This document shows, one piece after another, positions 1 to 6,254 of a stretch of DNA of 11,014 nucleotides; position 1 is the stretch's first letter; the number at the start of each line of letters is the position of its first letter. The stretch is from an uncultured Actinomyces sp. (GTDB lineage Bacteria > Actinomycetota > Actinomycetes > Actinomycetales > Actinomycetaceae): positions 1 through 11,014 of the forward strand of contig USPB01000051.1 of assembly GCA_900556405.1 (NCBI GenBank), read 5' to 3'. Below the pieces are notes generated by a model. That model was not told the origin of the DNA. It saw only the letters and a list, made by a program, of their open reading frames with translations, and searched no databases. The translations under genes were made by a program, and so were the position numbers.

Positions 1-129
1 GCGCGCGGCGAACCCGAAGGGTGAAACCGTGCGCGCGGCACCCACAGCGCGGCGCGTGAGCGCCCGGATCGCCCGCGCGCGGCGAACCCGAAGGGTGAAA
101 CCGTGCGCGCGGCACCCACAGCGCGGCGC
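1..129. repeat. Two-copy direct repeat with internal dyad symmetry
   Basis: Positions 1-55 and 75-129 are identical, so the period is 74 bases, with a short unrelated spacer between them. The first copy starts at the window edge, so the array may continue leftwards. Each unit can fold into a nested hairpin: outer arms GCGCGC at 1-6 and 31-36 (75-80 and 105-110 in copy 2), and an inner stem ACCC/GGGT around a GAA loop. The period is not a multiple of three and every frame meets a stop, which argues against coding. It looks like an intergenic REP-like or structured RNA element. The family is not recognised. Confidence 0.85.
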
Positions 130-177
130 CTGACGCCCCAGCGGCGCCCGACGCGCGGGTACGCGTGAGCGCGTGAA

Positions 178-220
178 GAAATCCCGGCCTCGTCAATTGA
201 TCGACGAGGCCGGGATTCTT
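178..220. terminator. Intrinsic terminator, probably bidirectional
   Basis: A perfect 15-base-pair stem is formed by 180-194 and 203-217, with an 8-base loop. The right flank is CTT on the plus strand, and on the minus strand the stem is followed by TTCTTCACG. It sits 20 bases beyond the stop of the minus-strand Ohr gene and would also stop a plus-strand transcript arriving from the left. This is the strongest hairpin in the left half of the window. Confidence 0.85.
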
Positions 221-239
221 GCGTCTGTCAGGCGTTTCC

Positions 240-671
240 TCAGAGGGAGGCGACCGCAGTGACGGTGACGGGCACGTTGCCGCGCGTGGCCTTGGAGTAG
301 GGGCACAGCTGGTGGGCGCGGTCGACGAGGGCCTGGGCGCGGTCGAGTTCGACGCCGGGGATGAACACCTCGATGTCGGCGGTCAGGGCGAAGGAGTCGC
401 CTTCGGGGCCCAGTCCGATCGTGGTGCGCACGAGGGAGTCGGTGGTGTCGATGCCCAGTTCCTTGGCGGCCAGGCCCATGGCGCCCTGGAAGCAGGCGCC
501 GTAGCCCATGGCGAAGAGGGCTTCGGGGTTGGCGCCGTCGCCGGGGCCGCCCAGTTCCTTGGGGGCGCGCATGACGTGGGTGATGCCGAGCGCGGGGACG
601 GAGGAGGTGCCGGCGCGGCCGCCCGTGGAGTCGGCGGTGACGGAGTATGCGATCTTGCTAGGTGTATCCAT
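240..671 (-). CDS. ohr: Organic hydroperoxide resistance protein (Ohr subfamily of OsmC)
   Basis: This 143-residue protein is a thiol peroxidase that reduces organic and fatty-acid hydroperoxides to alcohols in the cytoplasm. In known Ohr proteins it is recycled by a lipoylated protein. The two redox cysteines are visible: C60 in the motif GYGACF and C123 in HQLCPYSKATRGNV. R19 (GGRAG) and E50 (NPE), which position the peroxidatic cysteine in the family, are also present. The CPYS-ATRGN signature points to Ohr rather than classical OsmC. Length and domain are complete. The ATG at 671 has GGGGG just upstream, and the gene ends shortly before the terminator at 178-220. It is probably monocistronic, 109 bases from the NUDIX gene. 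No OhrR-type regulator gene is in the window. Confidence 0.93.
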   Translation of the reverse strand: MDTPSKIAYSVTADSTGGRAGTSSVPALGITHVMRAPKELGGPGDGANPEALFAMGYGACFQGAMGLAAKELGIDTTDSLVRTTIGLGPEGDSFALTADIEVFIPGVELDRAQALVDRAHQLCPYSKATRGNVPVTVTAVASL

Positions 672-677
672 GCCCCC

Positions 678-706
678 ATTCCACCACTAGGACTTCAGTC
701 CCGCAA
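678..706 (-). promoter_or_regulatory. Candidate ohr promoter with a palindrome in the spacer
   Basis: Reading leftwards, a TTGCGG -35-like hexamer (701-706) is followed by a 17-base spacer and TGGAAT (678-683), six bases before the ohr ATG. Transcription would then start at or next to the start codon, giving a leaderless message. The spacer contains GGACT-GA-AGTCC (690-701), a short inverted repeat that could bind a dimeric repressor. Both hexamers are weak matches, and the G-run before the ATG could instead be a normal ribosome site, so this is tentative. Confidence 0.3.
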
Positions 707-780
707 GGGGTTTGACACAAAGACAAGCGATTCCGCGCGCTCAGGGACGAGGCCGGGGCCAGCCAGCAGGAAACGCGACC

Positions 781-1302
781 TCAGGCGGTGAGGAAGTCCG
801 CGTCGGGGCGGGCGCTCAGCGCCTTGGCGACGGCGCGGCGGAAGCGGTCTTTCATGGGAGGGAGCTGGTCGCCGCGGAAGAACGTGGTCTCGCTGTTTTC
901 GCCGTCGGCGGGGCTCGGCTCGCCACTCACCCACTGCGCGGCGAAGGCGACGTCCAGGTAGGTGGTGACGTCTCCGTTGTAGTAGGTGACGGGACCGACG
1001 ACCTCGACGGAGAGAAGGCGGCGCACCTCGATGCGAACGTCGGCTTCCTCCAAGGCCTCGCGCGCGGCGGCGATCGCGGGCTCCTCACCCGGGTCTACGA
1101 TGCCGGTCACAGGGGTCCATGCTCCGTTATCTGAGCGGCGCACGCACAGGATCTCGACCGCCTCGGGAGGAAGGGGGTGCTCCCAGTCGATCGCCGCCCG
1201 ACCGGGGGCGGGACGCAGGATAACGACGGTCGTGCCGGGCATCCACAGGGGCGCATGACCGACATGACGGCGCAGTTCGAGGACGAAGTCAGGGGTAGCC
1301 AT
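781..1302 (-). CDS. NUDIX hydrolase domain protein
   Basis: This 173-residue protein belongs to the NUDIX superfamily, which cleaves nucleoside diphosphates linked to another moiety using a metal-binding helix. The NUDIX box is at residues 67-89: G67, E73, R81-E82 and E85-E86 are all in place, but the usual glycine near the end is D88 (EEADV instead of EExGU). Residues 46-66 (VEILCVRRSDNGAWTPVTG) resemble the substrate-facing strand before the box in other members. The metal-binding residues are intact, so activity is likely. The substrate cannot be read from sequence. The ATG at 1302 lies 18 bases after the stop of the exchanger gene, with GGGG upstream, suggesting co-transcription. No clear terminator follows it. 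Confidence 0.9.
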   Translation of the reverse strand: MATPDFVLELRRHVGHAPLWMPGTTVVILRPAPGRAAIDWEHPLPPEAVEILCVRRSDNGAWTPVTGIVDPGEEPAIAAAREALEEADVRIEVRRLLSVEVVGPVTYYNGDVTTYLDVAFAAQWVSGEPSPADGENSETTFFRGDQLPPMKDRFRRAVAKALSARPDADFLTA

Positions 1303-1320
1303 AGCCCCAGTCTACGGCGC

Positions 1321-2895
1321 TCACAGGAAGGAGGTGATGAGCGGCAGGAGCAGGATCTTGACGATGATCGCGAAGGCGAAGAGGGTCGCATAGGCAGCCT
1401 CGATGCGCTCGTCGGTGACGCGGGCGTCGGCGGCCTGCAGGACTGCCGGCTGGCCGAGGAAGCCCGCGATGCCGCCGGCGGCGCGCGCGGAGGACAGGCC
1501 GATGAACTTCGCGCCGAGAGCCTGGATGACGCAGCAGACGACGACCATGACGGCGGCGAGGAGTGCGGCGCGCCAGCCCTCAGGGCTGCCGAGCAGGCTC
1601 GCGAACTGCGGGCCGGCATTCAGGCCGAGGGCGGCAAGGAAGAGCATGAGGCCGATCTGTCGGATCGTCAGGTTTGCGGCGGCGGGCAGGGTCCACACGA
1701 GGGGTCCGGTGCGACGCAGTGCGCCGAGCAGCATACCGACAATCAGGGGGCCGGCTGCGGCGCCCAGCTGGAAGCCCTGGCCGCCGGGCAGCGGGAAGGA
1801 GACGATACCCAGGAGCAGGCCGAGGACGAGGCCGATACCGAAAGCCATGCCGTCAACCTCGGCGACGCGGCGCTCGGAGTCGCCGAGCCACTCGGCGATG
1901 TCGTCGAGCTCCTCCGTGGGGACGACGACCGCGACGTGGTCGCCGAGCTGGAGGTCGAGGTCGTCGCGGGCCAGGAGGTCCAGGTCGCCTCGGCGCACGC
2001 GTGTGATGACGGCGCCGAAGCGCTTGGTGACGTTGAGCTCGGAGACGCTGCGGCCCGCGACGTCAGGGTTAGACACGACGATGCGCTCGAACGCCAGGTC
2101 GGAGCGATCATCCTCGAGGTTGTGGTCGAGGATCTCACCGACGAGGGGCGCTGTGTCCTTGATCGACGCGGGATCGCCGACCATGACGACGTGATCGCCG
2201 GGCAGCAGGTCCTCGCCGGGGGCGATGACGCGCGTGCGGCCATCACGTCGCAGGTAGGACAGGCGCACACGCTGCTCACGCCACGCTGCAATATCACGGG
2301 TGTTGATCTGCTTGGTCACGTGCACGCTAACGGCCTCGAGGGACGCACCCGCCAGGGAAGGCGTGTCCTTGGGCCCCAGCCACTTCCTCGTCACCGTGAT
2401 GGTCACGATGAGGATGCCACCAATGACGCCAACCGGATAACCGAAGGCGTAGCCGACCGCCGCATGCGCATCCCCCGTGAGACGCGTGGCCGTATCGAGG
2501 GCGGGCGCGGCCGTGAGGGCGCCCGTGAACAGGCCCGAGGTCAGGCCGGACGACAGGCCGAGGAGACGTCCGCCCGCGAGCGCGATAGCCGCGCCGACAA
2601 TACACACGATCGTCGTCAGCGCGAGGAGGTTCGTCTGCTTGCGCAAGTCCTGGAAGAAGGTCGCTCCCGCAGAAATTCCGACGCAATACACGAAGAACGC
2701 CAGGCCCATCGGCTGGACGATCGACATGTGCGTGCTCACAACCTCGGGGTGAACCGCCGAGACAATGAGCCCCACGAAGAGCGCGCCGGCCGCACCAAAG
2801 CGCAGCGGGCCGATCCGGATGGCCCCGATCGCCGCACCCAACGCAACAACGACAAAGAGCGCGAGCAGGGGCGAAGACGTGAAAAGAGAGGCCAT
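1321..2895 (-). CDS. AAE-family membrane exchanger (YidE/YbjL/AspT type) with two RCK_C domains
   Basis: This 524-residue membrane protein has the two-half layout of the aspartate:alanine exchanger family: an N-terminal hydrophobic half (about 5-170), two soluble RCK_C/TrkA_C domains (about 187-251 and 266-334, each ending in a GDHVxxV motif), and a C-terminal hydrophobic half (about 351-524). The paired family motifs are GALTAAPALDTAT in half one and GFLGQPAVLQAA in half two. Known members exchange carboxylates or amino acids such as aspartate for alanine. The substrate here is unknown. The reading frame extends 19 codons further upstream to a GTG, but the family N-terminus (short stretch, then SPLLALF) and upstream elements favour ATG 2895. 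It is divergent from the D/P modules and probably in an operon with the NUDIX gene. Confidence 0.88.
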   Translation of the reverse strand: MASLFTSSPLLALFVVVALGAAIGAIRIGPLRFGAAGALFVGLIVSAVHPEVVSTHMSIVQPMGLAFFVYCVGISAGATFFQDLRKQTNLLALTTIVCIVGAAIALAGGRLLGLSSGLTSGLFTGALTAAPALDTATRLTGDAHAAVGYAFGYPVGVIGGILIVTITVTRKWLGPKDTPSLAGASLEAVSVHVTKQINTRDIAAWREQRVRLSYLRRDGRTRVIAPGEDLLPGDHVVMVGDPASIKDTAPLVGEILDHNLEDDRSDLAFERIVVSNPDVAGRSVSELNVTKRFGAVITRVRRGDLDLLARDDLDLQLGDHVAVVVPTEELDDIAEWLGDSERRVAEVDGMAFGIGLVLGLLLGIVSFPLPGGQGFQLGAAAGPLIVGMLLGALRRTGPLVWTLPAAANLTIRQIGLMLFLAALGLNAGPQFASLLGSPEGWRAALLAAVMVVVCCVIQALGAKFIGLSSARAAGGIAGFLGQPAVLQAADARVTDERIEAAYATLFAFAIIVKILLLPLITSFL

Positions 2896-2931
2896 ACCTT
2901 TCAGAGTACCTGTCATCCCGAACACGCTCAG
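2896..2931 (-). promoter_or_regulatory. Candidate promoter of the exchanger, possibly leaderless
   Basis: On the minus strand TACTCT (2903-2908) lies seven bases before ATG 2895, with a weak -35 match CTGAGC (2926-2931) after a 17-base spacer. Transcription would begin at about 2895-2896. A GAAAGGT (2896-2902) also precedes the ATG, but with only one base of spacing, too close for an ordinary Shine-Dalgarno. A leaderless start explains this, and such starts are common in actinobacteria. Confidence 0.35.
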
Positions 2932-2945
2932 GAAGAGCGGATGAC
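2912..2945. promoter_or_regulatory. 34-base inverted repeat in a divergent intergenic region
   Basis: GTCATCC (2912-2918) is the exact reverse complement of GGATGAC (2939-2945). Inside lies a second dyad, CGCTC/GAGCG (2925-2929 and 2935-2939), so the element can form a bulged hairpin or bind a dimeric protein. It lies between the divergent exchanger and D1 genes and overlaps the proposed -35 of the exchanger. It could be an operator. No regulator gene is nearby. Confidence 0.5.
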
Positions 2946-2974
2946 TACGCACGTTATGAAGCTCACGGATTGGC

Positions 2975-3000
2975 TACACTGATGCGAGAAACTGAAAGGA
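2975..3000 (+). promoter_or_regulatory. Candidate -10 element and ribosome site of module 1
   Basis: TACACT (2975-2980) is a good -10 match 31 bases before the D1 start. No convincing -35 is seen at the right distance. GAAAGGA (2994-3000) is a good ribosome-binding site five bases before ATG 3006 and fixes that start rather than the in-frame ATG at 2970. The layout TA-A-T, GA, then TGAAAGGA before the start resembles the region before module 3. Confidence 0.45.
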
Positions 3001-3005
3001 CGGTC

Positions 3006-3632
3006 ATGTCTCAACCAGCACCCGGATGGTATCCAGACCCCGCAGGCTCTCCTCGCCTGCGCTGGTGGAACGGTGGCATGTGGACCGAGCAGTACCAGCC
3101 GATGCCCACGCAGCGCCAGGCCATGCCTCAGCAGCAGATGCCCCAGCAGGGCTTCCCCCAGCAGGGCATGCAGCAGGGCTTTCCCCCGCAGGGCGGAGCC
3201 CAGCAGGGTATGCCGCAGCAGGGAGCTGCGACCAACGCTCAGGCTGGCATCGCGCAGGGCGGCGGCGCACAGCAGACGAGCACCCAGAAGGGCCCCCACC
3301 TGCCGTCCAACAAGCAGGCACCGACCGTCTCCTCGAATCCCTACGGCCCCGAGCCCAGGTTCGACCAGCCGGAGAAGGACGCGCGGAACAAGAAGGCCGA
3401 ACACACCAAGGACTCCAAGACCTCCTCGCGCTGGAAAGTCGCGACAGTCGCAGTGTGGGTAGCGGTCCTCGTTCTCGGGGTGACGGCAGCCATCGCGGGC
3501 ACCTCCTACAGCCACGCACGTGCGGAACTCGCACCCGCGGTGAGCGAACGTGACGACGCTCAGCACCAGCTCGACCAGGCACAACACGAGCTTGATCAGG
3601 CCCAGAAGGAACTTGAGGAGTTGGAGAAGTGA
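3006..3632 (+). CDS. D1: DUF2510 single-pass membrane protein with Q-rich linker and C-terminal coiled coil
   Basis: This is a 208-residue protein of unknown function. Residues 7-31 form a DUF2510 motif (GWYPDP, then LRWWNG and MWTEQY), a tryptophan-rich WW-like domain common in actinobacterial membrane proteins. Residues 40-73 are PQQG-type repeats, and 74-140 is a polar, lysine-rich linker. One membrane helix spans about 144-166. The last 30 residues form a heptad-like coiled coil (SERDDAQHQLDQAQ onward). Positive charge before the helix predicts the DUF2510 end inside and the coiled coil outside. The ATG at 3006 is chosen for its ribosome site and because homologous D2 and D3 also begin MS-P---GWY-DP. 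Its stop overlaps the start of P1 in GTGA, so the two are translationally coupled. First gene of three similar modules. Confidence 0.85.
   Translation: MSQPAPGWYPDPAGSPRLRWWNGGMWTEQYQPMPTQRQAMPQQQMPQQGFPQQGMQQGFPPQGGAQQGMPQQGAATNAQAGIAQGGGAQQTSTQKGPHLPSNKQAPTVSSNPYGPEPRFDQPEKDARNKKAEHTKDSKTSSRWKVATVAVWVAVLVLGVTAAIAGTSYSHARAELAPAVSERDDAQHQLDQAQHELDQAQKELEELEK
3123..3224 (+). repeat. In-frame PQQG coding repeat in D1
   Basis: Imperfect tandem copies of a short unit rich in CAGCAG(GGC/GGT) encode M-P-Q-Q-G type repeats at residues 40-73 of D1. All units keep the reading frame. Such repeats can change copy number by slippage, altering linker length without a frameshift. D2 and D3 lack it. Confidence 0.8.
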
Positions 3633-4360
3633 GTTACGTCCCCACCCCCACGCAGGCACCCACGCCACAGGCTGCAAGGTCCCACAGCGGCATGAAGGTT
3701 CTGACGATCATCGGCGCCTGCATTGCCGTCCTCTTTCTGATCCTGTCGGTTGTCCTGGGGCTCGGCGCGCGTTCCACCCATCAGGCCGCGCGCCAGGCGC
3801 GCAGCGACGCCCAGTCCCTGCGTGATCAGGCCAAGGAAACGGAGACGGAGACGGCGACGACCCGCACCAAGATCAATGATGCGACCAATAAGAAGGAAGC
3901 TCAGGCGTGGTGTGACGGTCTGACGAGCGCGAATGCAGATTTCGACTCGCTTGACGCAAAGGCGCGAGAATACTCGAGCCTGACGGCGACACGCCGCGAA
4001 GCCATCGGCAAGATTTGCCCGAAGAAAAAGGACTTTATCGAGGCGTACACGAAGGATGCGGCGCAGGATCTGCTCAAACAAGACACCCCTACCTGCACGG
4101 GTGGATCATCCTCGGTGACAATCACCGGATCCGTCTCCATTGCCGGAGCAAATTTGGCGGGCGCGTCAGCGTACGACGTCGGGCTCGAGATCTACCTCAT
4201 TCCGGGATCGTCTATCAAGGGCTATCAGCCCTCGGATCGCCAGACGATCACCGTTCCTGCGGGAGGAACGGGGACGGTGACATCGGTCCTGCCGATGCCC
4301 TCTTTCTCCTCAGGTTCCTGCATTATCCGCCCTGTGAGTATGTGGCCCAGCGGGGTCTGA
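3629..4360 (+). CDS. P1: anchored coiled-coil protein with conserved cysteines and beta-rich C-terminus
   Basis: This is a 243-residue protein of no family I recognise. It starts at GTG 3629, overlapping the D1 stop by four bases (GTGA). A proline/threonine-rich tail (1-20) precedes a membrane anchor (about 22-46), a charged coiled coil (about 50-90), a motif AWC (C95), then C130 and C156, and a beta-rich region from about 160 with a last cysteine C231 just before the C-terminal MWP. C31 lies in the membrane helix. By the positive-inside rule the bulk of the protein is outside. The beta region (VTITGSVSI strands) recalls Ig-like or FxLYD sandwiches, which is inference only. Paralogue of P2 and P3. 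It probably partners D1 through the juxtamembrane coiled coils. Confidence 0.85.
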   Translation: MSYVPTPTQAPTPQAARSHSGMKVLTIIGACIAVLFLILSVVLGLGARSTHQAARQARSDAQSLRDQAKETETETATTRTKINDATNKKEAQAWCDGLTSANADFDSLDAKAREYSSLTATRREAIGKICPKKKDFIEAYTKDAAQDLLKQDTPTCTGGSSSVTITGSVSIAGANLAGASAYDVGLEIYLIPGSSIKGYQPSDRQTITVPAGGTGTVTSVLPMPSFSSGSCIIRPVSMWPSGV

Positions 4361-4368
4361 GCGCATAG

Positions 4369-4397
4369 TTGCCCACCATCCCTGCGGCGACTAGACT
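4369..4397 (+). promoter_or_regulatory. Promoter of module 2
   Basis: TTGCCC (4369-4374) and TAGACT (4392-4397) are separated by an ideal 17 bases, eight bases after the P1 stop. Predicted initiation near 4404 gives a leader of about 42 bases. GGGAGAGAGAA (4430-4440) upstream of ATG 4446 serves as ribosome site. No terminator is seen between P1 and this promoter, so read-through from module 1 is also possible. Confidence 0.55.
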
Positions 4398-4445
4398 TCC
4401 TGACCGTACCCTCGGTTTTGACACGACACGGGAGAGAGAACCACG

Positions 4446-5051
4446 ATGAGCGAACCCGCGGAAGGCTGGTACGCCGACCCGACCGGTGCCGCGCAGCTGC
4501 GCTGGTGGGATGGTCACGCCTGGACGCAGTACGTCGAACCCTACGAGGCGATCCCCGAGCAGTCTGAGACCGCCGAGGCGATCCCCGCCTACGACGAGGC
4601 CCAGTACTACGCTCAGCAGGAGCAGGTAGCGGCGAACGTGTCGGCTCAGGAAGCTGCCGAGGTCCCGCCGATTCCCTCCCCCGAGGAACCCTCGTACTGG
4701 GAGGACACCGTACCCGCGCCCTCCCCCGAGGAGACGGCGGCGTGGGAGCCCACCCCCGCCTCGTCCACGAACGAGGCAGACGCCCCGATCCCGATGCCCG
4801 ACGAATCCGAGCCCTCCCAGGAGACCCCGAAGCGTTCAGGCACCCTCAAGTGGACGCTCGGCTGCGTCGCCTCCTGGATGCTTGTCGCCGTCTTCATCGC
4901 GGTCCTCGTTCTCGCGTGGTCCCATCTGGGCGCCAGCGGTCGCATCCACGATGACGCGAAGAGCCGCGCCGAAACCGCGCAACAGGAGCTCGACACCGCG
5001 CAGTCCACGCTCGCGGACATTAACCGCCAGATCGAGGAGGCCAACAAGTGA
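4446..5051 (+). CDS. D2: DUF2510 single-pass membrane protein with acidic linker
   Basis: This 201-residue paralogue of D1 and D3 has unknown function. The DUF2510 motif is at residues 7-31 (GWYADP, QLRWWDG, AWTQY). Residues 32-128 form an acidic, Pro/Glu-rich linker with near-repeats such as EAIPE/EAIPA and PSPEE. One membrane helix lies at about 136-158, after KRSGTLK, followed by a 43-residue coiled coil to the C-terminus (residues 167-201, DDAKSRAETAQQELDTAQ region). The predicted orientation is DUF2510 inside and coiled coil outside. The start follows GGGAGAGAGAA, and the protein ends in a GTGA overlap with P2, as in the other modules. The linker composition differs sharply from D1, while both ends are conserved. 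Confidence 0.85.
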   Translation: MSEPAEGWYADPTGAAQLRWWDGHAWTQYVEPYEAIPEQSETAEAIPAYDEAQYYAQQEQVAANVSAQEAAEVPPIPSPEEPSYWEDTVPAPSPEETAAWEPTPASSTNEADAPIPMPDESEPSQETPKRSGTLKWTLGCVASWMLVAVFIAVLVLAWSHLGASGRIHDDAKSRAETAQQELDTAQSTLADINRQIEEANK

Positions 5052-5740
5052 GCGCACCCGCACCGCTGCGTGCAGCAACCGTCGCCGGGGCCACCCTCGC
5101 GGTCATCTTCATCATCCTGTCCGCCGTCGTCGGTGGCATCAACGTCTGGCGTTCGCATTCTGCGTCCAGCTACGAGGCACAGGCCGAGCAGGCGCAATCC
5201 GAGAAGGCCTCGGTCGACCAGCAGATCGCCGACGCGAAGACCCGCCTCGACGCCGCCAACGTCCACAAGGACGCCAAGGCATGGTGCGATTCCGTCACCC
5301 GCGACACGGCCGCCTCGATCCGCGATGCCATCAAGACCTACGATTCGGCGACGCAGGCCGTCAAGGACGCCATTCACCAGGAATGCGCCCCCAAGGAGAC
5401 GTATGCCAATGCACAGCGCGCCGGCGCCGACGCCGCGTTCACTCCGGCCATGACCGAGTGCACGACCGACCAGGTGACCACGACGATCAACGGCACCATT
5501 ACCCTGAGCTCCTCAAGCCCCATTTCCTCGCTCGGGCCGCTCGAATTGACGATTTCCGGCTACACCCTCGACAAGGGCACGACCCTGAACCCCTCCTCCC
5601 CCTACCAGGGGACCACAACGGTCACGCTCACGCCGGGAACCCCCGCTACGTTCACGATCTCCGTTCCGTACGACCCGGCGATGACCGACAAAACCGAGTG
5701 CGGATTCTCCATGACCTCCTGGTGGCCGACCAGCCTCTGA
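5048..5740 (+). CDS. P2: anchored coiled-coil protein with conserved cysteines and beta-rich C-terminus
   Basis: This is a 230-residue paralogue of P1 and P3 with no recognised family. GTG 5048 overlaps the D2 stop (GTGA). The membrane anchor is at about 11-32, with almost no N-terminal tail. A coiled coil (about 38-78) leads to KAWC (C80), then C113 and C138, and a threonine/serine-rich beta region (about 142-215) holding VPYDP (206-210) and a final cysteine C218 before SWWP. Cysteine spacing (33 and 25 residues between the first three) matches P3 exactly and P1 closely (35 and 26). It is predicted to be extracytoplasmic, with possible disulfides, and to partner D2. An 85-base gap follows before D3, without a clear terminator. 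Confidence 0.85.
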   Translation: MSAPAPLRAATVAGATLAVIFIILSAVVGGINVWRSHSASSYEAQAEQAQSEKASVDQQIADAKTRLDAANVHKDAKAWCDSVTRDTAASIRDAIKTYDSATQAVKDAIHQECAPKETYANAQRAGADAAFTPAMTECTTDQVTTTINGTITLSSSSPISSLGPLELTISGYTLDKGTTLNPSSPYQGTTTVTLTPGTPATFTISVPYDPAMTDKTECGFSMTSWWPTSL

Positions 5741-5768
5741 GGACCTCGTGAGGCTAATCACTGACCGG

Positions 5769-5796
5769 ATCAATAAAATTGATGCTCCCATAGAAT
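5769..5796 (+). promoter_or_regulatory. Promoter region of module 3 with an AT-rich inverted repeat
   Basis: TAGAAT (5791-5796) is a good -10, 35 bases before the D3 start. Directly upstream is a perfect dyad, ATCAAT-AAA-ATTGAT (5769-5783), conspicuously AT-rich in this GC-rich DNA. It fills the expected -35/-10 spacer and itself contains TAAAAT (5774-5779), a second possible -10. A protein bound here would control transcription. A clear -35 hexamer is lacking, consistent with activator dependence, but this is inference. GAAAGGAG (5811-5818) is the ribosome site for GTG 5826. Confidence 0.45.
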
Positions 5797-5825
5797 GAGG
5801 GGGACATAGTGAAAGGAGCCTCCTC

Positions 5826-6254
5826 GTGAGCAACCCCGTCCAGGGCTGGTACGCAGACCCTGCTGGAACCGACCAGCTGCGCTGGTGGGATGGCGAGCAG
5901 TGGACCGACCGCTATCAGGCCGCGCCCGCTTCCAACACCGCCACAGATTCCGAAACCTCGAACGCTGCAGGCGATGCCGCGGCCACCAACGAGGCCACCA
6001 CCGCTCAGGCCGTGCCACAGCCCGCCAACGCAACGGCGCAGTTCACCCCCGTGGCCCAGGCGCCTGCCACCAAGGCCACCGGCGGACAGATCGCCCTCGC
6101 CGTCATCGCCTCGCTCCTCGTCGTCCTCTTCCTGGGCACGAGCATCATTGCGACCGGTATGCACGGAAAGGCGCGGGAGGACGTCGCGCATTCGCAGTCC
6201 ATCCTCGATGACGCAAAGAGTGAGCTCCAGAAGGTGCAGGAGGCAATCCAGTGA
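5826..6254 (+). CDS. D3: short DUF2510 single-pass membrane protein
   Basis: At 142 residues this is the shortest of the three D paralogues. The DUF2510 motif is at residues 7-31 (GWYADP, QLRWWDG, QWTDRY). The linker (32-87) is Ala/Thr-rich, with no PQQG repeats and little of the acidic charge of D2. The membrane helix is at about 88-110, and a 32-residue C-terminal stalk forms a coiled coil (HSQSILDDAKSELQKVQEA), about ten residues shorter than in D1 and D2. It starts at GTG 5826, after GAAAGGAG. Its stop overlaps the start of P3 in GTGA. Function unknown. Predicted orientation as for D1 and D2. Confidence 0.85.
   Translation: MSNPVQGWYADPAGTDQLRWWDGEQWTDRYQAAPASNTATDSETSNAAGDAAATNEATTAQAVPQPANATAQFTPVAQAPATKATGGQIALAVIASLLVVLFLGTSIIATGMHGKAREDVAHSQSILDDAKSELQKVQEAIQ

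Noticed and set aside
1..129. CRISPR array at the left edge
   Set aside because: Only two units are seen, with a 55-base repeat and a 19-base spacer, longer repeat and shorter spacer than CRISPR, and no cas gene is present.
712..717. TTGACA on the plus strand between ohr and the NUDIX gene
   Set aside because: No -10 follows, and there is no plus-strand gene downstream.
751..765. GGCC-rich dyad after the NUDIX gene as a terminator
   Set aside because: The loop would be too small or the stem too short, and no T-run follows.
1177..2982. A 601-codon open frame on the plus strand opposite the exchanger
   Set aside because: Its product is low-complexity, rich in Asp/Glu/Arg/Gly without any domain, and is the antisense shadow of a gene with clear AAE motifs.
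2953..3005. N-terminal extension of D1 from the ATG at 2970
   Set aside because: The ATG at 3006 has a well-spaced GAAAGGA, and the paralogues D2 and D3 start at the equivalent position.
4418..4423. Perfect TTGACA hexamer upstream of D2
   Set aside because: No -10 lies at 16-18 bases. The interval runs into the ribosome site and start codon. The TTGCCC/TAGACT pair upstream is better.
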